A DNA stretch of 31,861 bases from JANWLD01 sp036276695 (GTDB lineage Bacteria > Patescibacteriota > Saccharimonadia > Saccharimonadales > 2-12-FULL-41-12). Position numbers and translations under genes: made by a program. Location of the stretch: NCBI GenBank assembly GCA_036276695.1, contig DASUOI010000006.1:1-31861 (forward strand). The letters are read 5' to 3'. Shown one piece after another: positions 1 to 6,585 of the stretch (its first letter is position 1; each line of letters starts with the position of its first letter). The notes under the pieces are model-generated. The model saw nothing but the letters and a program-made list of their open reading frames with translations. It was not told the origin of the DNA and did no database searches.

Positions 1-303
1 GATGAGGTATTCACGTTTGCACGTTATGCCAAAGAGGACTTTGACGGCGACGATTTAGAGAAGAAGCGTACGGTCGTAGTGAAGCTTGGCGAAGTGCTTA
101 CGATTATGGATAGAACCATCCAATTTACTCCTAATAAATACTTCATTCCCCTTGAAGAAATGAATGAAAGCAAAGTACAGCTCGTAGATATGGTTAGAAC
201 CAACGAAAAAGACCCCTATAACAGGGGTCAATCTCGGTACCTTGATACTAACTCTCTAGCTTGGCTCCCGGGGCCGGACTCGAACCGGCAACCTCGAAGT
301 TAA
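1..303 (+). CDS. 3' end of an unidentified protein (partial)
   Basis: The frame is open from the first base of the window to a TAA at 301-303, giving about 100 residues with no N-terminus. The first ~65 residues look like ordinary protein (acidic stretch, then alternating hydrophobic and charged residues). The last ~35 residues are read through the antisense of the tRNA terminator and the tRNA-Asn gene, so the tail LPGPDSNRQP is only the complement of the tRNA T-arm. I do not recognise a family. Either a real gene ends inside the opposite-strand tRNA, or the true reading frame was disrupted near position 200. The sequence to the left of the window would decide. Confidence 0.4.
   Translation, partial: DEVFTFARYAKEDFDGDDLEKKRTVVVKLGEVLTIMDRTIQFTPNKYFIPLEEMNESKVQLVDMVRTNEKDPYNRGQSRYLDTNSLAWLPGPDSNRQPRS
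206..229 (-). terminator. Rho-independent terminator of tRNA-Asn
   Basis: On the minus strand a perfect 7-bp stem (GACCCCT / AGGGGTC, 5-nt loop) is followed directly by TTTTT. It lies about 30 nt downstream of the tRNA 3' end. In the plus direction there is no T-tract, so it works only for minus-strand transcription. Confidence 0.8.
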
Positions 304-337
304 CAGCTTCTTGCTCCACCATTGAGCTACCCGGGAA
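262..337 (-). tRNA. tRNA-Asn (anticodon GTT), CCA encoded
   Basis: The reverse complement folds into a full cloverleaf. The acceptor stem is TCCCGGG paired with CCCGGGA, the D stem GCTC/GAGC, the anticodon loop CTGTTAA (anticodon GTT) and the T arm GCCGG-TTCGAGT-CCGGC. The discriminator base is G and a genomic CCA follows. The first anticodon-stem pair is A-G (mismatch) and the other four pair. The variable loop is 5 nt. It is a single gene with its own promoter upstream and terminator downstream, not part of a tRNA cluster. Confidence 0.95.
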
Positions 338-360
338 TATTCATTAGATTACAGCCTGTA

Positions 361-390
361 ATTATACCTGTTTTATTTAACAGATGTAAA
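361..390 (-). promoter_or_regulatory. Promoter of tRNA-Asn
   Basis: On the minus strand TTTACA (385-390, 5/6 to the -35 consensus) is followed by an 18-nt spacer and a perfect TATAAT (361-366). Transcription would start near 354, about 17 nt before the mature tRNA. The spacer itself contains a CTGTT-N6-AACAG inverted repeat. Confidence 0.65.
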
Positions 391-394
391 TATA

Positions 395-625
395 TTACTT
401 TTTATAATCATCATAGAGACCGAAACTGATTTTATTCCATCCTCTTTCGTGAATGTAATAAAGCGTAGTCTTTGTGATTATCTCTATACCGCCTATAGCA
501 GCGCCTTTGTGCGCGCTTCCGGTGATTACCCAAGCAATCACGAAGGTATCCATTGAGCCTGTTATTCTCCAGGTTATTGCTTTTGCAATAGATCTTCTGT
601 GCTTGCTTCTACTTTTGGCTGACAT
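395..625 (-). CDS. DUF2061 family small membrane protein
   Basis: This 76-residue protein matches the whole length of the DUF2061 family as I know it. It has a basic N-terminus, the RSIAKAITWRITGSMDTFV segment, a hydrophobic stretch around residues 26-48 (FVIAWVITGSAHKGAAIGGIE) and the ending TKTTLYYIHERGW. DUF2061 proteins are predicted integral membrane proteins of unknown function, often found alone or fused to sulphate-assimilation or GtrA-like proteins. A -10-like TAGAAT lies 6 nt before the ATG. A second candidate, TACAAT, lies 22 nt upstream. The stop lies just upstream of the tRNA-Asn promoter on the same strand. The family call is firm; no function can be assigned. Confidence 0.85.
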   Translation of the reverse strand: MSAKSRSKHRRSIAKAITWRITGSMDTFVIAWVITGSAHKGAAIGGIEIITKTTLYYIHERGWNKISFGLYDDYKK

Positions 626-710
626 TAAATCATTCTAATATTCTAGTATTGTAGCGATGTTATATGCTTTTTAAGCTTAGGTCAATGAAATATTTCGCAG
701 ACGTACTGAC

Positions 711-1172
711 TTACCCATGCTTAAGCTCTCGGTCAGCTTGCCGGATTTCATCACGTTTTTTAATGTTTTCTCTCTTGTCATAGCGCTTTTTCCCCTTGCC
801 GGCTGCTATCTTGATTTTTATGTATCTGCCGCCAGTTAAGAATTCTATAGGCACGATGGTTTTGCCTTGGTTTTTTGCTTCTATTAAGGCGTCAATTTCC
901 CGCTTTTTAAGAAGCAGTTTGCGCTCCCTGGTTTGTTCGGTGTCTGAAATAGTAAAGCCTGGGGAGCTGGTAATAGTAGCGTTTGTCAGCCATGCCTCGT
1001 TGTTCCTTATATTTACATAAGCTCCTCTGAGGTGGGCGTGATTAAGCCTTAAGGATTTGGTTTCACGGCCGTTTAGCGAAATTCCGGCAATAAGGTCTCT
1101 ATCCAAGGCGTAATCAAATTTCGCCCGGCGGTTCTGAATCTTTTTTGGCTGCTTTGCTTTCTTCTTAGCCAT
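711..1172 (-). CDS. smpB: SsrA-binding protein SmpB
   Basis: SmpB binds tmRNA and delivers it to stalled ribosomes for trans-translation. The 153-residue protein has normal family length. The N-terminal lysine-rich leader is followed by the conserved core: NRRAKFDY (the usual NKKAxxDY), an internal GxxLxGxExKSLR-type segment (ISLNGRETKSLRLNHAHLRG), the RERKLLLKKREI helix and the C-terminal KGKKRYDKRE tail that mimics an anticodon arm. The start is the ATG at 1172, with TATAAT 7 nt upstream, which suggests a leaderless or near-leaderless message. I did not find the tmRNA gene in this window. Confidence 0.95.
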   Translation of the reverse strand: MAKKKAKQPKKIQNRRAKFDYALDRDLIAGISLNGRETKSLRLNHAHLRGAYVNIRNNEAWLTNATITSSPGFTISDTEQTRERKLLLKKREIDALIEAKNQGKTIVPIEFLTGGRYIKIKIAAGKGKKRYDKRENIKKRDEIRQADRELKHG

Positions 1173-1359
1173 AACGGTAATTATACTACGGTCTGAACGG
1201 GCCAGAGTTGAAAAATACGACAGTATATGTCGTTAATACAGAAATGTAAGAAACGTAGATTAAAATACCATGTATGATATAGGAAGTTTGTAAAGATTAA
1301 AGAGTAACAAGCATGTCTTGCATTAGCTTTTTATATGTGAAAAAATATTATTTCTGGTT

Positions 1360-1563
1360 ATGGAAGAACGAATAGAAGCACAAGCGGAAAAAGCACCAGA
1401 GCGCTATGAACGACCTCTGCCTCCTACTAAAACTGACGAAGAAAAAGCAAGATTAGTAAGAGATTTTGCTACCGCGCAGGGGATGGAGAGATGGCGAGCG
1501 TATGCTATGTTTCCGGCTCAGATAAAAATTATTTGGGAAACAGGAGAAAGACCTGCCGTTTAA
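1360..1563 (+). CDS. Small acidic/charged hypothetical protein
   Basis: This 67-residue open frame is rich in Glu, Ala and Arg and has no membrane segment. It looks like a small helical protein: charged N-terminal half, then an RLVRDFATAQGMERWRAYAMFP segment shared with no family I recognise. Support for it being real is contextual. TATTAT lies 8 nt before the ATG, matching the start-site pattern of neighbouring genes, and the gene ends 4 bp before the convergent glycoside hydrolase stop, so the space is fully used. There is no Shine-Dalgarno sequence. No function is proposed. Confidence 0.55.
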   Translation: MEERIEAQAEKAPERYERPLPPTKTDEEKARLVRDFATAQGMERWRAYAMFPAQIKIIWETGERPAV

Positions 1564-1567
1564 GCCG

Positions 1568-2728
1568 CTATAAGCTGTGCTCTTGCAGTTTTTCTTTTGC
1601 GGTGTTCCACAGCGAAGGATCATTTGCTTTGACTTTACGCCAATACCACCACTCCACCCCCCATACGTCTATCGTTTTCATTCCCGTCGCTACACCGTAG
1701 TCTATCCTGTCGCCTAGTCTTTCAGCGCTTAGCGACTTGTTTTGCTCGGGTATGGAGCCTATGTCATTCATATGGTAGTCGTTTTTCGCGAAACCGAAAC
1801 TAAAGCCCGTGTTGTCCGGCAGCCAAGCCTCGGTCTGCAACTCATGTATAAAGGTATTTCTGCCTGTAGTGAACTCTGCCCCACCTGCTAAGAATGCGTA
1901 GAACCACGCCGGGAAAGGATACTCAAAATATCGGTTGGTAATTGTCTTATCCCACACCCGCTTGTAAATTGAGGCGCCTATTATATCGGCGCGTGGTTCT
2001 CCAACCGGCCAGCTTGGAACTGCGTTATCGCTCCTGGAAACGATTAACGGCTTGTCCGGATCTAGTTGTTTTACGAAATTATATTCGTCCACTAGCCTTT
2101 CTTTGCTATGGTCGGGGCAGTCGCCGAAAACCTTAAGGAAATATTCGTTTTCCAGCTGGTAGCTGACTAATGAAGGGCTGTCTTTGTATCTTTCTATGAC
2201 TTTTTCCATGTAAGTCTTTAGGCGCTTAGACCAATCTTCTTTCGGCAGGTCTTCAGCCCAACCAGGCATATGACACTCCGGCCAGCGAGGCTGTCTTAAG
2301 CCGATAGCTAAGCTTACATCTACATTATTTTCCTCGGCCATTTTGAACTGCCAATCCAGGTCGGAAAAATCATACTTCCCTGGCTCAGGCTCGCCTTTGT
2401 TCCAATAGCTGACCAGCCTTATACGCTTAAAGCCCAAATCTTTTATCATTGCTTCTAGGGTTTCTTTCGCGTTCAAGTCGAAAAACCGGGCATAACTGGG
2501 GACAAATGTCGCGCCGATAACGAGCGGTTCGTTTTTATGCTTGGCTATATACCATTGGGCTATACCGTACATTGAGCCGATTGCCAGGAAAATTGCCACA
2601 ATAAAACCAATAAGCAGTCTGCTGCCTAATTTTGAGTTCGGCCAGCCTAAACCAAGCCACCCGATAATCGTATGAATCCGGGAAGTAGTTTTTTTTGCGC
2701 CGGTAGCTTTTTGTTTACGTCTTGGCAT
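1568..2728 (-). CDS. Membrane-anchored glycoside hydrolase (clan GH-A-like TIM barrel)
   Basis: This is a 386-residue protein with a basic cytoplasmic tail and one signal-anchor helix (about residues 38-60), so the catalytic domain should face outside. The rest looks like a GH-A clan (beta/alpha)8 glycosidase of the cellulase/beta-galactosidase type. RIRLVSYWN and the following W-containing strands resemble the early barrel. YQLENEYF (residues 190-197) carries the Asn-Glu pair typical of the acid/base, with Glu195 the candidate. FIHELQTEAW (293-302) carries the candidate nucleophile, Glu296 or Glu300. Substrate and exact GH family cannot be read from the sequence. The gene is divergent from a GT2 glycosyltransferase across only 17 bp, so both may serve surface polysaccharide metabolism (inference). 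Confidence 0.75.
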   Translation of the reverse strand: MPRRKQKATGAKKTTSRIHTIIGWLGLGWPNSKLGSRLLIGFIVAIFLAIGSMYGIAQWYIAKHKNEPLVIGATFVPSYARFFDLNAKETLEAMIKDLGFKRIRLVSYWNKGEPEPGKYDFSDLDWQFKMAEENNVDVSLAIGLRQPRWPECHMPGWAEDLPKEDWSKRLKTYMEKVIERYKDSPSLVSYQLENEYFLKVFGDCPDHSKERLVDEYNFVKQLDPDKPLIVSRSDNAVPSWPVGEPRADIIGASIYKRVWDKTITNRYFEYPFPAWFYAFLAGGAEFTTGRNTFIHELQTEAWLPDNTGFSFGFAKNDYHMNDIGSIPEQNKSLSAERLGDRIDYGVATGMKTIDVWGVEWWYWRKVKANDPSLWNTAKEKLQEHSL

Positions 2729-2732
2729 CTGA

Positions 2733-2740
2733 TAATATTA
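2733..2740. promoter_or_regulatory. Shared palindromic -10 element for two divergent genes
   Basis: The 17-bp gap between the hydrolase ATG (2728) and the glycosyltransferase GTG (2746) contains the perfect palindrome TAATATTA. Read on either strand it offers TAATAT as a -10 box, 6 nt before the minus-strand start and 7 nt before the plus-strand start. On the plus strand TTGTTT (2711-2716) gives a -35 with 16-nt spacing. The -35 regions must lie inside the opposite coding sequences. Confidence 0.45.
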
Positions 2741-2745
2741 GGTAA

Positions 2746-3486
2746 GTGCTAAGAAAACAAAAACCATTAACACTTTCGATAATCATACCAGTTTTCAACG
2801 AGAAAGACTATCTGGACGAATGCTTGTCTTCCATAGCTGCGCAAACGATGCAGCCCACAGAGGTAATCATAGTCGACAATAACTCAACTGACCAATCGTC
2901 TGAAATTGCCAAAAAATATGATTTCGTAACAATCGTTAAAGAGTCTAGGCAAGGCATTGTTTACGCTCGGGATAAGGGGTTCAATTCGGCACAATCCGAT
3001 CTTCTAGGTAGGATTGATGCGGATACCGTCCTGCCGGCAGATTGGGTGGAGAATGTTTTGAATTTTTACAATAAAAACAATATGTCCTTTGCGCTAAGCG
3101 GGAGTTGTTATTACCGGAATTTAAAATTATTAAGACAAAGCACACGACTTGTTGATTTGACATACTTTATTTTTAGCTACGTATTCCTGCGCCATAACGT
3201 ACTTTTCGGATCAAATATGGTAATACCCCGGTGGGTTTGGCAGGTCGAAGGCGGAAGAACTTGCGTCGGAAATAAATACCATGAAGATATAGATCTGGCC
3301 GTTCACATCGCAAAAAAGGTCAATATAGTCCGCCGGCCGGAACTTAAGTGCGGCGCAATGTTCAGGATATCCAAAAAACCCGGCGGTTTAAGCAGGTATA
3401 TTCTACGCTGGGCTGCGAGCCTGAGTCATGGAATCGCTATCCAAAGCCCGAAGCTTTCTGTAAGCTTATTGCGCAGTAAAAACTAG
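2746..3486 (+). CDS. Family 2 glycosyltransferase
   Basis: This 246-residue GT-A fold glycosyltransferase transfers a sugar from a nucleotide-sugar donor. The N-terminal Rossmann-like part has the classic LSIIIPVFNEKDYLDECL and VIIVDNNSTDQS segments (nucleotide binding, about residues 9-50). The metal-binding DxD is in GRIDADTVLP (around residue 90). An acidic pair in KYHEDIDLAVHI (about residues 180-191) is the usual place of the catalytic base. There is no C-terminal membrane anchor. The start is a GTG; no upstream alternative fits. Its stop codon interlocks with that of the convergent kinase (CTAG, 3483-3486). Acceptor and donor are unknown. Confidence 0.88.
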   Translation: MLRKQKPLTLSIIIPVFNEKDYLDECLSSIAAQTMQPTEVIIVDNNSTDQSSEIAKKYDFVTIVKESRQGIVYARDKGFNSAQSDLLGRIDADTVLPADWVENVLNFYNKNNMSFALSGSCYYRNLKLLRQSTRLVDLTYFIFSYVFLRHNVLFGSNMVIPRWVWQVEGGRTCVGNKYHEDIDLAVHIAKKVNIVRRPELKCGAMFRISKKPGGLSRYILRWAASLSHGIAIQSPKLSVSLLRSKN

Positions 3487-4010
3487 GACATGCTTTTTAC
3501 AACGGTTTTGATTTCAGTCTTATTAATCTCGTCTCCGCTGATTACAGCAGCCTTCTCGTCCTTCTTTGGTTCCTCCATTTGGGCGGCAAGTCTTTCGAAA
3601 GTTTCCGCGCGCATATTTCCGAACGGTCTGTGCTGAGGGTGAAGATCGGCTTGTTCGGTTGCCCGCTTGCGGGCTACTTCTTCGCTCGTCTTAACCCATA
3701 CCAGTTTTGGTTCGGCGCCTACATCCTTGCATATCTGATATTTTTCTAATCGGTGAACATATTGGTTCAGGTTGGCGTCATAGATGACACTTTTGCCGCT
3801 TTTTAAGATTTGTTCGGCAATATAATCAAGCATGTCGTAAATTTGGTCATGCTCTATCTCGGTTATGTTTTCCGGGTTATCGAACATGTGTTTTCTGAAC
3901 TGGTCGCTGCTGACATGTACCGCCTTGGTTATATCAGCTATATACTCCGCAATAGAAGTTTTCCCAGCTCCTGGGATGCCCAGCATCATATAAAGAATTG
4001 GTTTTTGCAT
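3483..4010 (-). CDS. P-loop kinase (AAA_33 / Zeta-toxin-like ATPase fold)
   Basis: This 175-residue protein has a clear Walker A motif, GIPGAGKT (residues 11-18), near the N-terminus. SSDQFRKHMFD follows, with the DxxR pattern typical of small-molecule kinases related to chloramphenicol phosphotransferase and polynucleotide kinase. VIYDANL is a Walker B-like strand, and the lid RKRATEQADLHPQHR has the expected arginines. The C-terminal ~25 residues are charged and probably flexible. The substrate cannot be inferred. It lies 25 bp downstream of the adenosyltransferase gene on the same strand and may be co-transcribed, although TATAAT 4 nt before its ATG could be its own promoter element. Confidence 0.75.
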   Translation of the reverse strand: MQKPILYMMLGIPGAGKTSIAEYIADITKAVHVSSDQFRKHMFDNPENITEIEHDQIYDMLDYIAEQILKSGKSVIYDANLNQYVHRLEKYQICKDVGAEPKLVWVKTSEEVARKRATEQADLHPQHRPFGNMRAETFERLAAQMEEPKKDEKAAVISGDEINKTEIKTVVKSMS

Positions 4011-4035
4011 TATGATTATAGATTATCAGTTTTAG

Positions 4036-4605
4036 TCAATAATCAATACCGGGGTTGGCCAGGTACTTATCGTCAAAATGATGTTTAATTTTTGTCATGT
4101 CCGTTGCTATGTCGGCTATATTTATAAACTCTTCCGGAAAATTGCGTCCGGTTAGACATAAGCTTGTCGAAGGATGCTTGCCGTCTATAAGTTTTTTAAG
4201 ATCGGACTTTTTAAGTAATTTGTCATGTACCGCATTGTTGATTTCGTCGCAGATTACCAGGTTGAACTTGCCGGAAGACGCTGCCTTGAAGGCTTCTTTG
4301 TATGTTTCCCTGGCGGCTTTTTTATGCTGCGTGGGCGTTATATCTTTTTCCGAAAGCTCCCCAGCGTTATAAAAGCCTTTTCCACCTTTATAAAAATGAA
4401 GCTGGTCTTCGTATAAATCCTCAATATCTTTTAAGAAAATATGTTCGCCGACGCCCCAATACTTAATAAATTGGATGAAGGCTACCTTCCACCGGCTGCC
4501 CAGTGCACGTACAAGCAGGCCTAGCGAGGCACTGGTCTTTCCCTTGCCTTCCCCGGTATAGACGATTATTACCGACTCTTTGTTTTTATAATCCTCTAGC
4601 CCCAT
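4036..4605 (-). CDS. cobO: Cob(I)alamin / cob(I)yrinic acid a,c-diamide adenosyltransferase (CobA/CobO/BtuR type)
   Basis: The enzyme transfers the adenosyl group of ATP to Co(I) corrinoids to make adenosylcobalamin. The 189 residues span the CobA family. The modified P-loop TGEGKGKTSASLG (about residues 17-29) is diagnostic, followed by VAFIQFIKYW, the acidic strand LVICDEINNAVH, and the LTGRNFPEEFINIADIATDM segment near the end, all in family order. A good Shine-Dalgarno (GGAGG, 4 nt before the ATG) supports the start. No other corrinoid-synthesis or B12-dependent gene is in the window, so it may act in salvage. The gene is divergent from the ATP synthase operon. Confidence 0.9.
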   Translation of the reverse strand: MGLEDYKNKESVIIVYTGEGKGKTSASLGLLVRALGSRWKVAFIQFIKYWGVGEHIFLKDIEDLYEDQLHFYKGGKGFYNAGELSEKDITPTQHKKAARETYKEAFKAASSGKFNLVICDEINNAVHDKLLKKSDLKKLIDGKHPSTSLCLTGRNFPEEFINIADIATDMTKIKHHFDDKYLANPGIDY

Positions 4606-4670
4606 AATACCTCCATGATACTATGGAAAATCAGAGGTCTTGCCATAGAGGAATATTTTGAAGATTGCAG

Positions 4671-4699
4671 TTGATTGCAACCAACAGAGGCGGTATAGT
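4671..4699 (+). promoter_or_regulatory. Promoter of the ATP synthase operon
   Basis: TTGATT (4671-4676) is followed by a 17-nt spacer and TATAGT (4694-4699). Transcription would begin a few bases before the ATG at 4710, giving an almost leaderless first cistron. Two direct copies of GATTGCA (4663-4669 and 4673-4679), one helical turn apart, overlap the -35 box and could be a regulator site. Confidence 0.6.
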
Positions 4700-4709
4700 A
4701 GTAAGAGCA

Positions 4710-4973
4710 ATGACAAAAAGCGCCGGTAAAACGACGACTAGTGTGGAGACTATCAAAAAAGCAAAACGCTTGTTCTTTGCCGGGCTTGTTGATATCAGCT
4801 GGCGGCTGGCAGTTGCGATTATTTTGCCAATCGTTGCCGGTTATTGGCTTGACAATAAAATGGATTCCGGTAATTTATTTACGTTGATAGGTTTATTGTT
4901 TGGTACAATCTTAGCCGGATTAGTCATCTACAGGACATATAAAACACTAAATAAGGAAATTAATGATCTCTAA
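4710..4973 (+). CDS. atpZ: AtpZ/AtpI-like membrane protein of the ATP synthase operon
   Basis: This small protein has two predicted membrane helices (WRLAVAIILPIVAGYWLD and FTLIGLLFGTILAGLVIYRT) joined by a short loop. Such proteins precede atpB in many operons and assist c-ring assembly or ion supply. I start it at the ATG at 4710 (87 residues). An in-frame TTG at 4665 would add 15 residues, but it lies upstream of the -35 box of the apparent promoter. There is no Shine-Dalgarno. The stop overlaps the start of atpB by 11 bp, which suggests translational coupling. Confidence 0.8.
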   Translation: MTKSAGKTTTSVETIKKAKRLFFAGLVDISWRLAVAIILPIVAGYWLDNKMDSGNLFTLIGLLFGTILAGLVIYRTYKTLNKEINDL

Positions 4974-5757
4974 CCTAATATCGTATTTTGCCGCGGAAGA
5001 GCTACACATTACCATAGCGCCGGAGAAGCTTTTTCAGATTGGAAATATCTCTATAACCAATTCTATGGTTTATGGCTGGTTCTGCTCCCTGTTGATTATC
5101 GGACTTCTTTTTATCGCTTCACGGAAGATGTCTGTCGGTGGTTCCCGCGGGCCCGTCCAGCTTATAGATGCCGGCGTGGATTTTATCATCAATACAGTAA
5201 CCAACAGCCTAGGCAGCCGCAAGCTCGCTTTAAAATACACACCAATCTTTGCCGCCTTGTTCTTTTTTATATTGCTTAGCAACTGGCTTGGCTTGTTCCC
5301 AGGCGTCGGGCATTCTATTCAATACGACGGGACAAATTTCCTCCGCCCGTTCACGGCGGACCTCAATGGCACGATGGCCATGGCCCTCTTTGGCATGATT
5401 ATCGTCCAGGTCATAGCTATCAGAGAAATCGGGCCTAAGAACTACGCTAAGCACTATTTCCCTGGAAGCTTCCTCAACCCGGCAACCTACCTAATAGGAA
5501 TTTTTGAAATATTTTCCGAATTCACCAGGCTTATAACCTTGGGTCTTCGACTCTTCCTTAACATTGCTGTCGGCGAAATATTAATTGCCGTCTTTACGCA
5601 TTTGGCTGGCATCGCCGGGCCTATTGCCGGATTACCCTTTACTTTACTTGAGATTTTTGTTGGAATACTACAAGCGTATATATTCGTAGTGCTTTTGGTC
5701 GCTTATTTGTCTTTGGCTGTTTCCCATAGCTTAGAAGAAGCGGAAGAAACGGCTTGA
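4963..5757 (+). CDS. atpB: F0 ATP synthase subunit a
   Basis: Subunit a forms the two half-channels that load and unload the c-ring. The 264 residues give about six hydrophobic helices. The essential helix carries GLRLFLNIAVGEIL with Arg196 at the position of the stator arginine (E. coli Arg210). FAALFFFILLSNWLGLFPG and the C-terminal AYIFVVLLVAYLSLA helix are typical of the family. The start overlaps atpZ. The TGA stop is followed by a 34-bp gap to atpE. Confidence 0.96.
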   Translation: MISNLISYFAAEELHITIAPEKLFQIGNISITNSMVYGWFCSLLIIGLLFIASRKMSVGGSRGPVQLIDAGVDFIINTVTNSLGSRKLALKYTPIFAALFFFILLSNWLGLFPGVGHSIQYDGTNFLRPFTADLNGTMAMALFGMIIVQVIAIREIGPKNYAKHYFPGSFLNPATYLIGIFEIFSEFTRLITLGLRLFLNIAVGEILIAVFTHLAGIAGPIAGLPFTLLEIFVGILQAYIFVVLLVAYLSLAVSHSLEEAEETA

Positions 5758-5791
5758 GACAAGTTAATTATATTAATAAGAAAGGAAAGAA

Positions 5792-6022
5792 ATGGAATTA
5801 CTAGCACAGGCAGTAGACACAACAGTAATAGCAAAAGGGATTTTGCTTGGATTCGGCGGAATAGGACCGGCTATAGCAATAGGTATAATGGGCGCTTCAT
5901 TCATGAGCGCAGTCAGCCGTAACCCAGAGTCAGCTAAGTTCTTAGGCCAGCTGTTCATATTTATCGGCTTGGCGGAAGTTTTCGGAATCTTGGCTATCGC
6001 AGGATTCTTCATTGTTGGTTAA
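5792..6022 (+). CDS. atpE: F0 ATP synthase subunit c
   Basis: This 76-residue hairpin protein forms the rotor ring. The first helix contains the glycine-rich GFGGIGPAIAIGIMGA, with a proline inside the glycine motif where most bacteria have none. The polar loop has the conserved RNP (43-45). The second helix carries the ion-binding Glu62 in GLAEVFG. Val follows Glu62 instead of Ser/Thr, and helix 1 lacks the Gln used for sodium, so the ring is probably proton-coupled. A Shine-Dalgarno-like AGGAAAG precedes the ATG. Confidence 0.95.
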   Translation: MELLAQAVDTTVIAKGILLGFGGIGPAIAIGIMGASFMSAVSRNPESAKFLGQLFIFIGLAEVFGILAIAGFFIVG

Positions 6023-6048
6023 GTAAGTTTGAATAGGAAAAATAAAGT

Positions 6049-6585
6049 ATGTTGGAAATAATAAGCAGATTTGCGGCGGAGGAAGCAGAACCTACCGGGT
6101 TCGCTGCCCTTGGTATTGACGGGCAGGCTTTCATCGTTCAGCTTCTGACCTTCCTCTTAGTATTTTTTGTTCTTTATAGATTTGTTTTCCATAGGATTGT
6201 AGACATACTTGAAAAACGTCAAAAAACTATTGAAGAAGGCGTAAATCTAACCAGTGAGATGCAAGCAGAAAAAGAGAAGCTGGACGCTGAAGTAGACAGA
6301 GTAAGAAAACAAACCAGGGCCGAATCCGATGAGCTGATAGTCGAAACCAAGGACAAGGCCAGCTTGATAATCAAACAGGCCGAAGAAAAATCGCAGGCCA
6401 AAGCCGAGCAAATCATACAAGAAGCTAAGCAGAAGATTCTTGAGGAATCAGATAGAGCCAAACGCAAGCTGGAAAAAGAAATGGTGGAGCTTATAGTCTC
6501 AGCTACCGAAGAAGTCACAAGGCAGAAACTGGATGACTCCAAAGACAGACAACTGGTTTCCAAAATACTGAAGGAGCGCGTGTAA
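6049..6585 (+). CDS. atpF: F0 ATP synthase subunit b
   Basis: Subunit b is the peripheral stalk that holds F1 still. The 178-residue protein has a short extracytoplasmic N-terminus, one membrane helix (about residues 27-48, FIVQLLTFLLVFFVLYRFVF) and a long charged coiled coil from about residue 55 to 160, rich in Lys, Glu and Ala. The length is normal or slightly long. The TAA stop shares its last A with the ATG of atpH (TAATG), so the two are probably translationally coupled. Confidence 0.94.
   Translation: MLEIISRFAAEEAEPTGFAALGIDGQAFIVQLLTFLLVFFVLYRFVFHRIVDILEKRQKTIEEGVNLTSEMQAEKEKLDAEVDRVRKQTRAESDELIVETKDKASLIIKQAEEKSQAKAEQIIQEAKQKILEESDRAKRKLEKEMVELIVSATEEVTRQKLDDSKDRQLVSKILKERV

Noticed and set aside
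1217..1233. ACGACA-GTATA-TGTCGT hairpin upstream of smpB as a terminator
   Set aside because: The minus strand has ATTTTT after it, but no minus-strand gene lies upstream, and the stem has only 6 pairs.
4621..4648. CTATGG/CCATAG inverted repeat between cobO and atpZ as a riboswitch or cobalamin element
   Set aside because: It has only 6 pairs with a 16-nt loop, and none of the conserved B12-box sequence. It is too weak to call.
4665..4709. TTG start giving atpZ 15 extra residues
   Set aside because: It lies upstream of the -35 box of the TTGATT-17-TATAGT promoter, and the extra residues do not look like the family.
5792..6022. Sodium-driven c-ring
   Set aside because: Val follows the ion-binding Glu62, where sodium types have Ser or Thr, and the Gln of helix 1 is missing.
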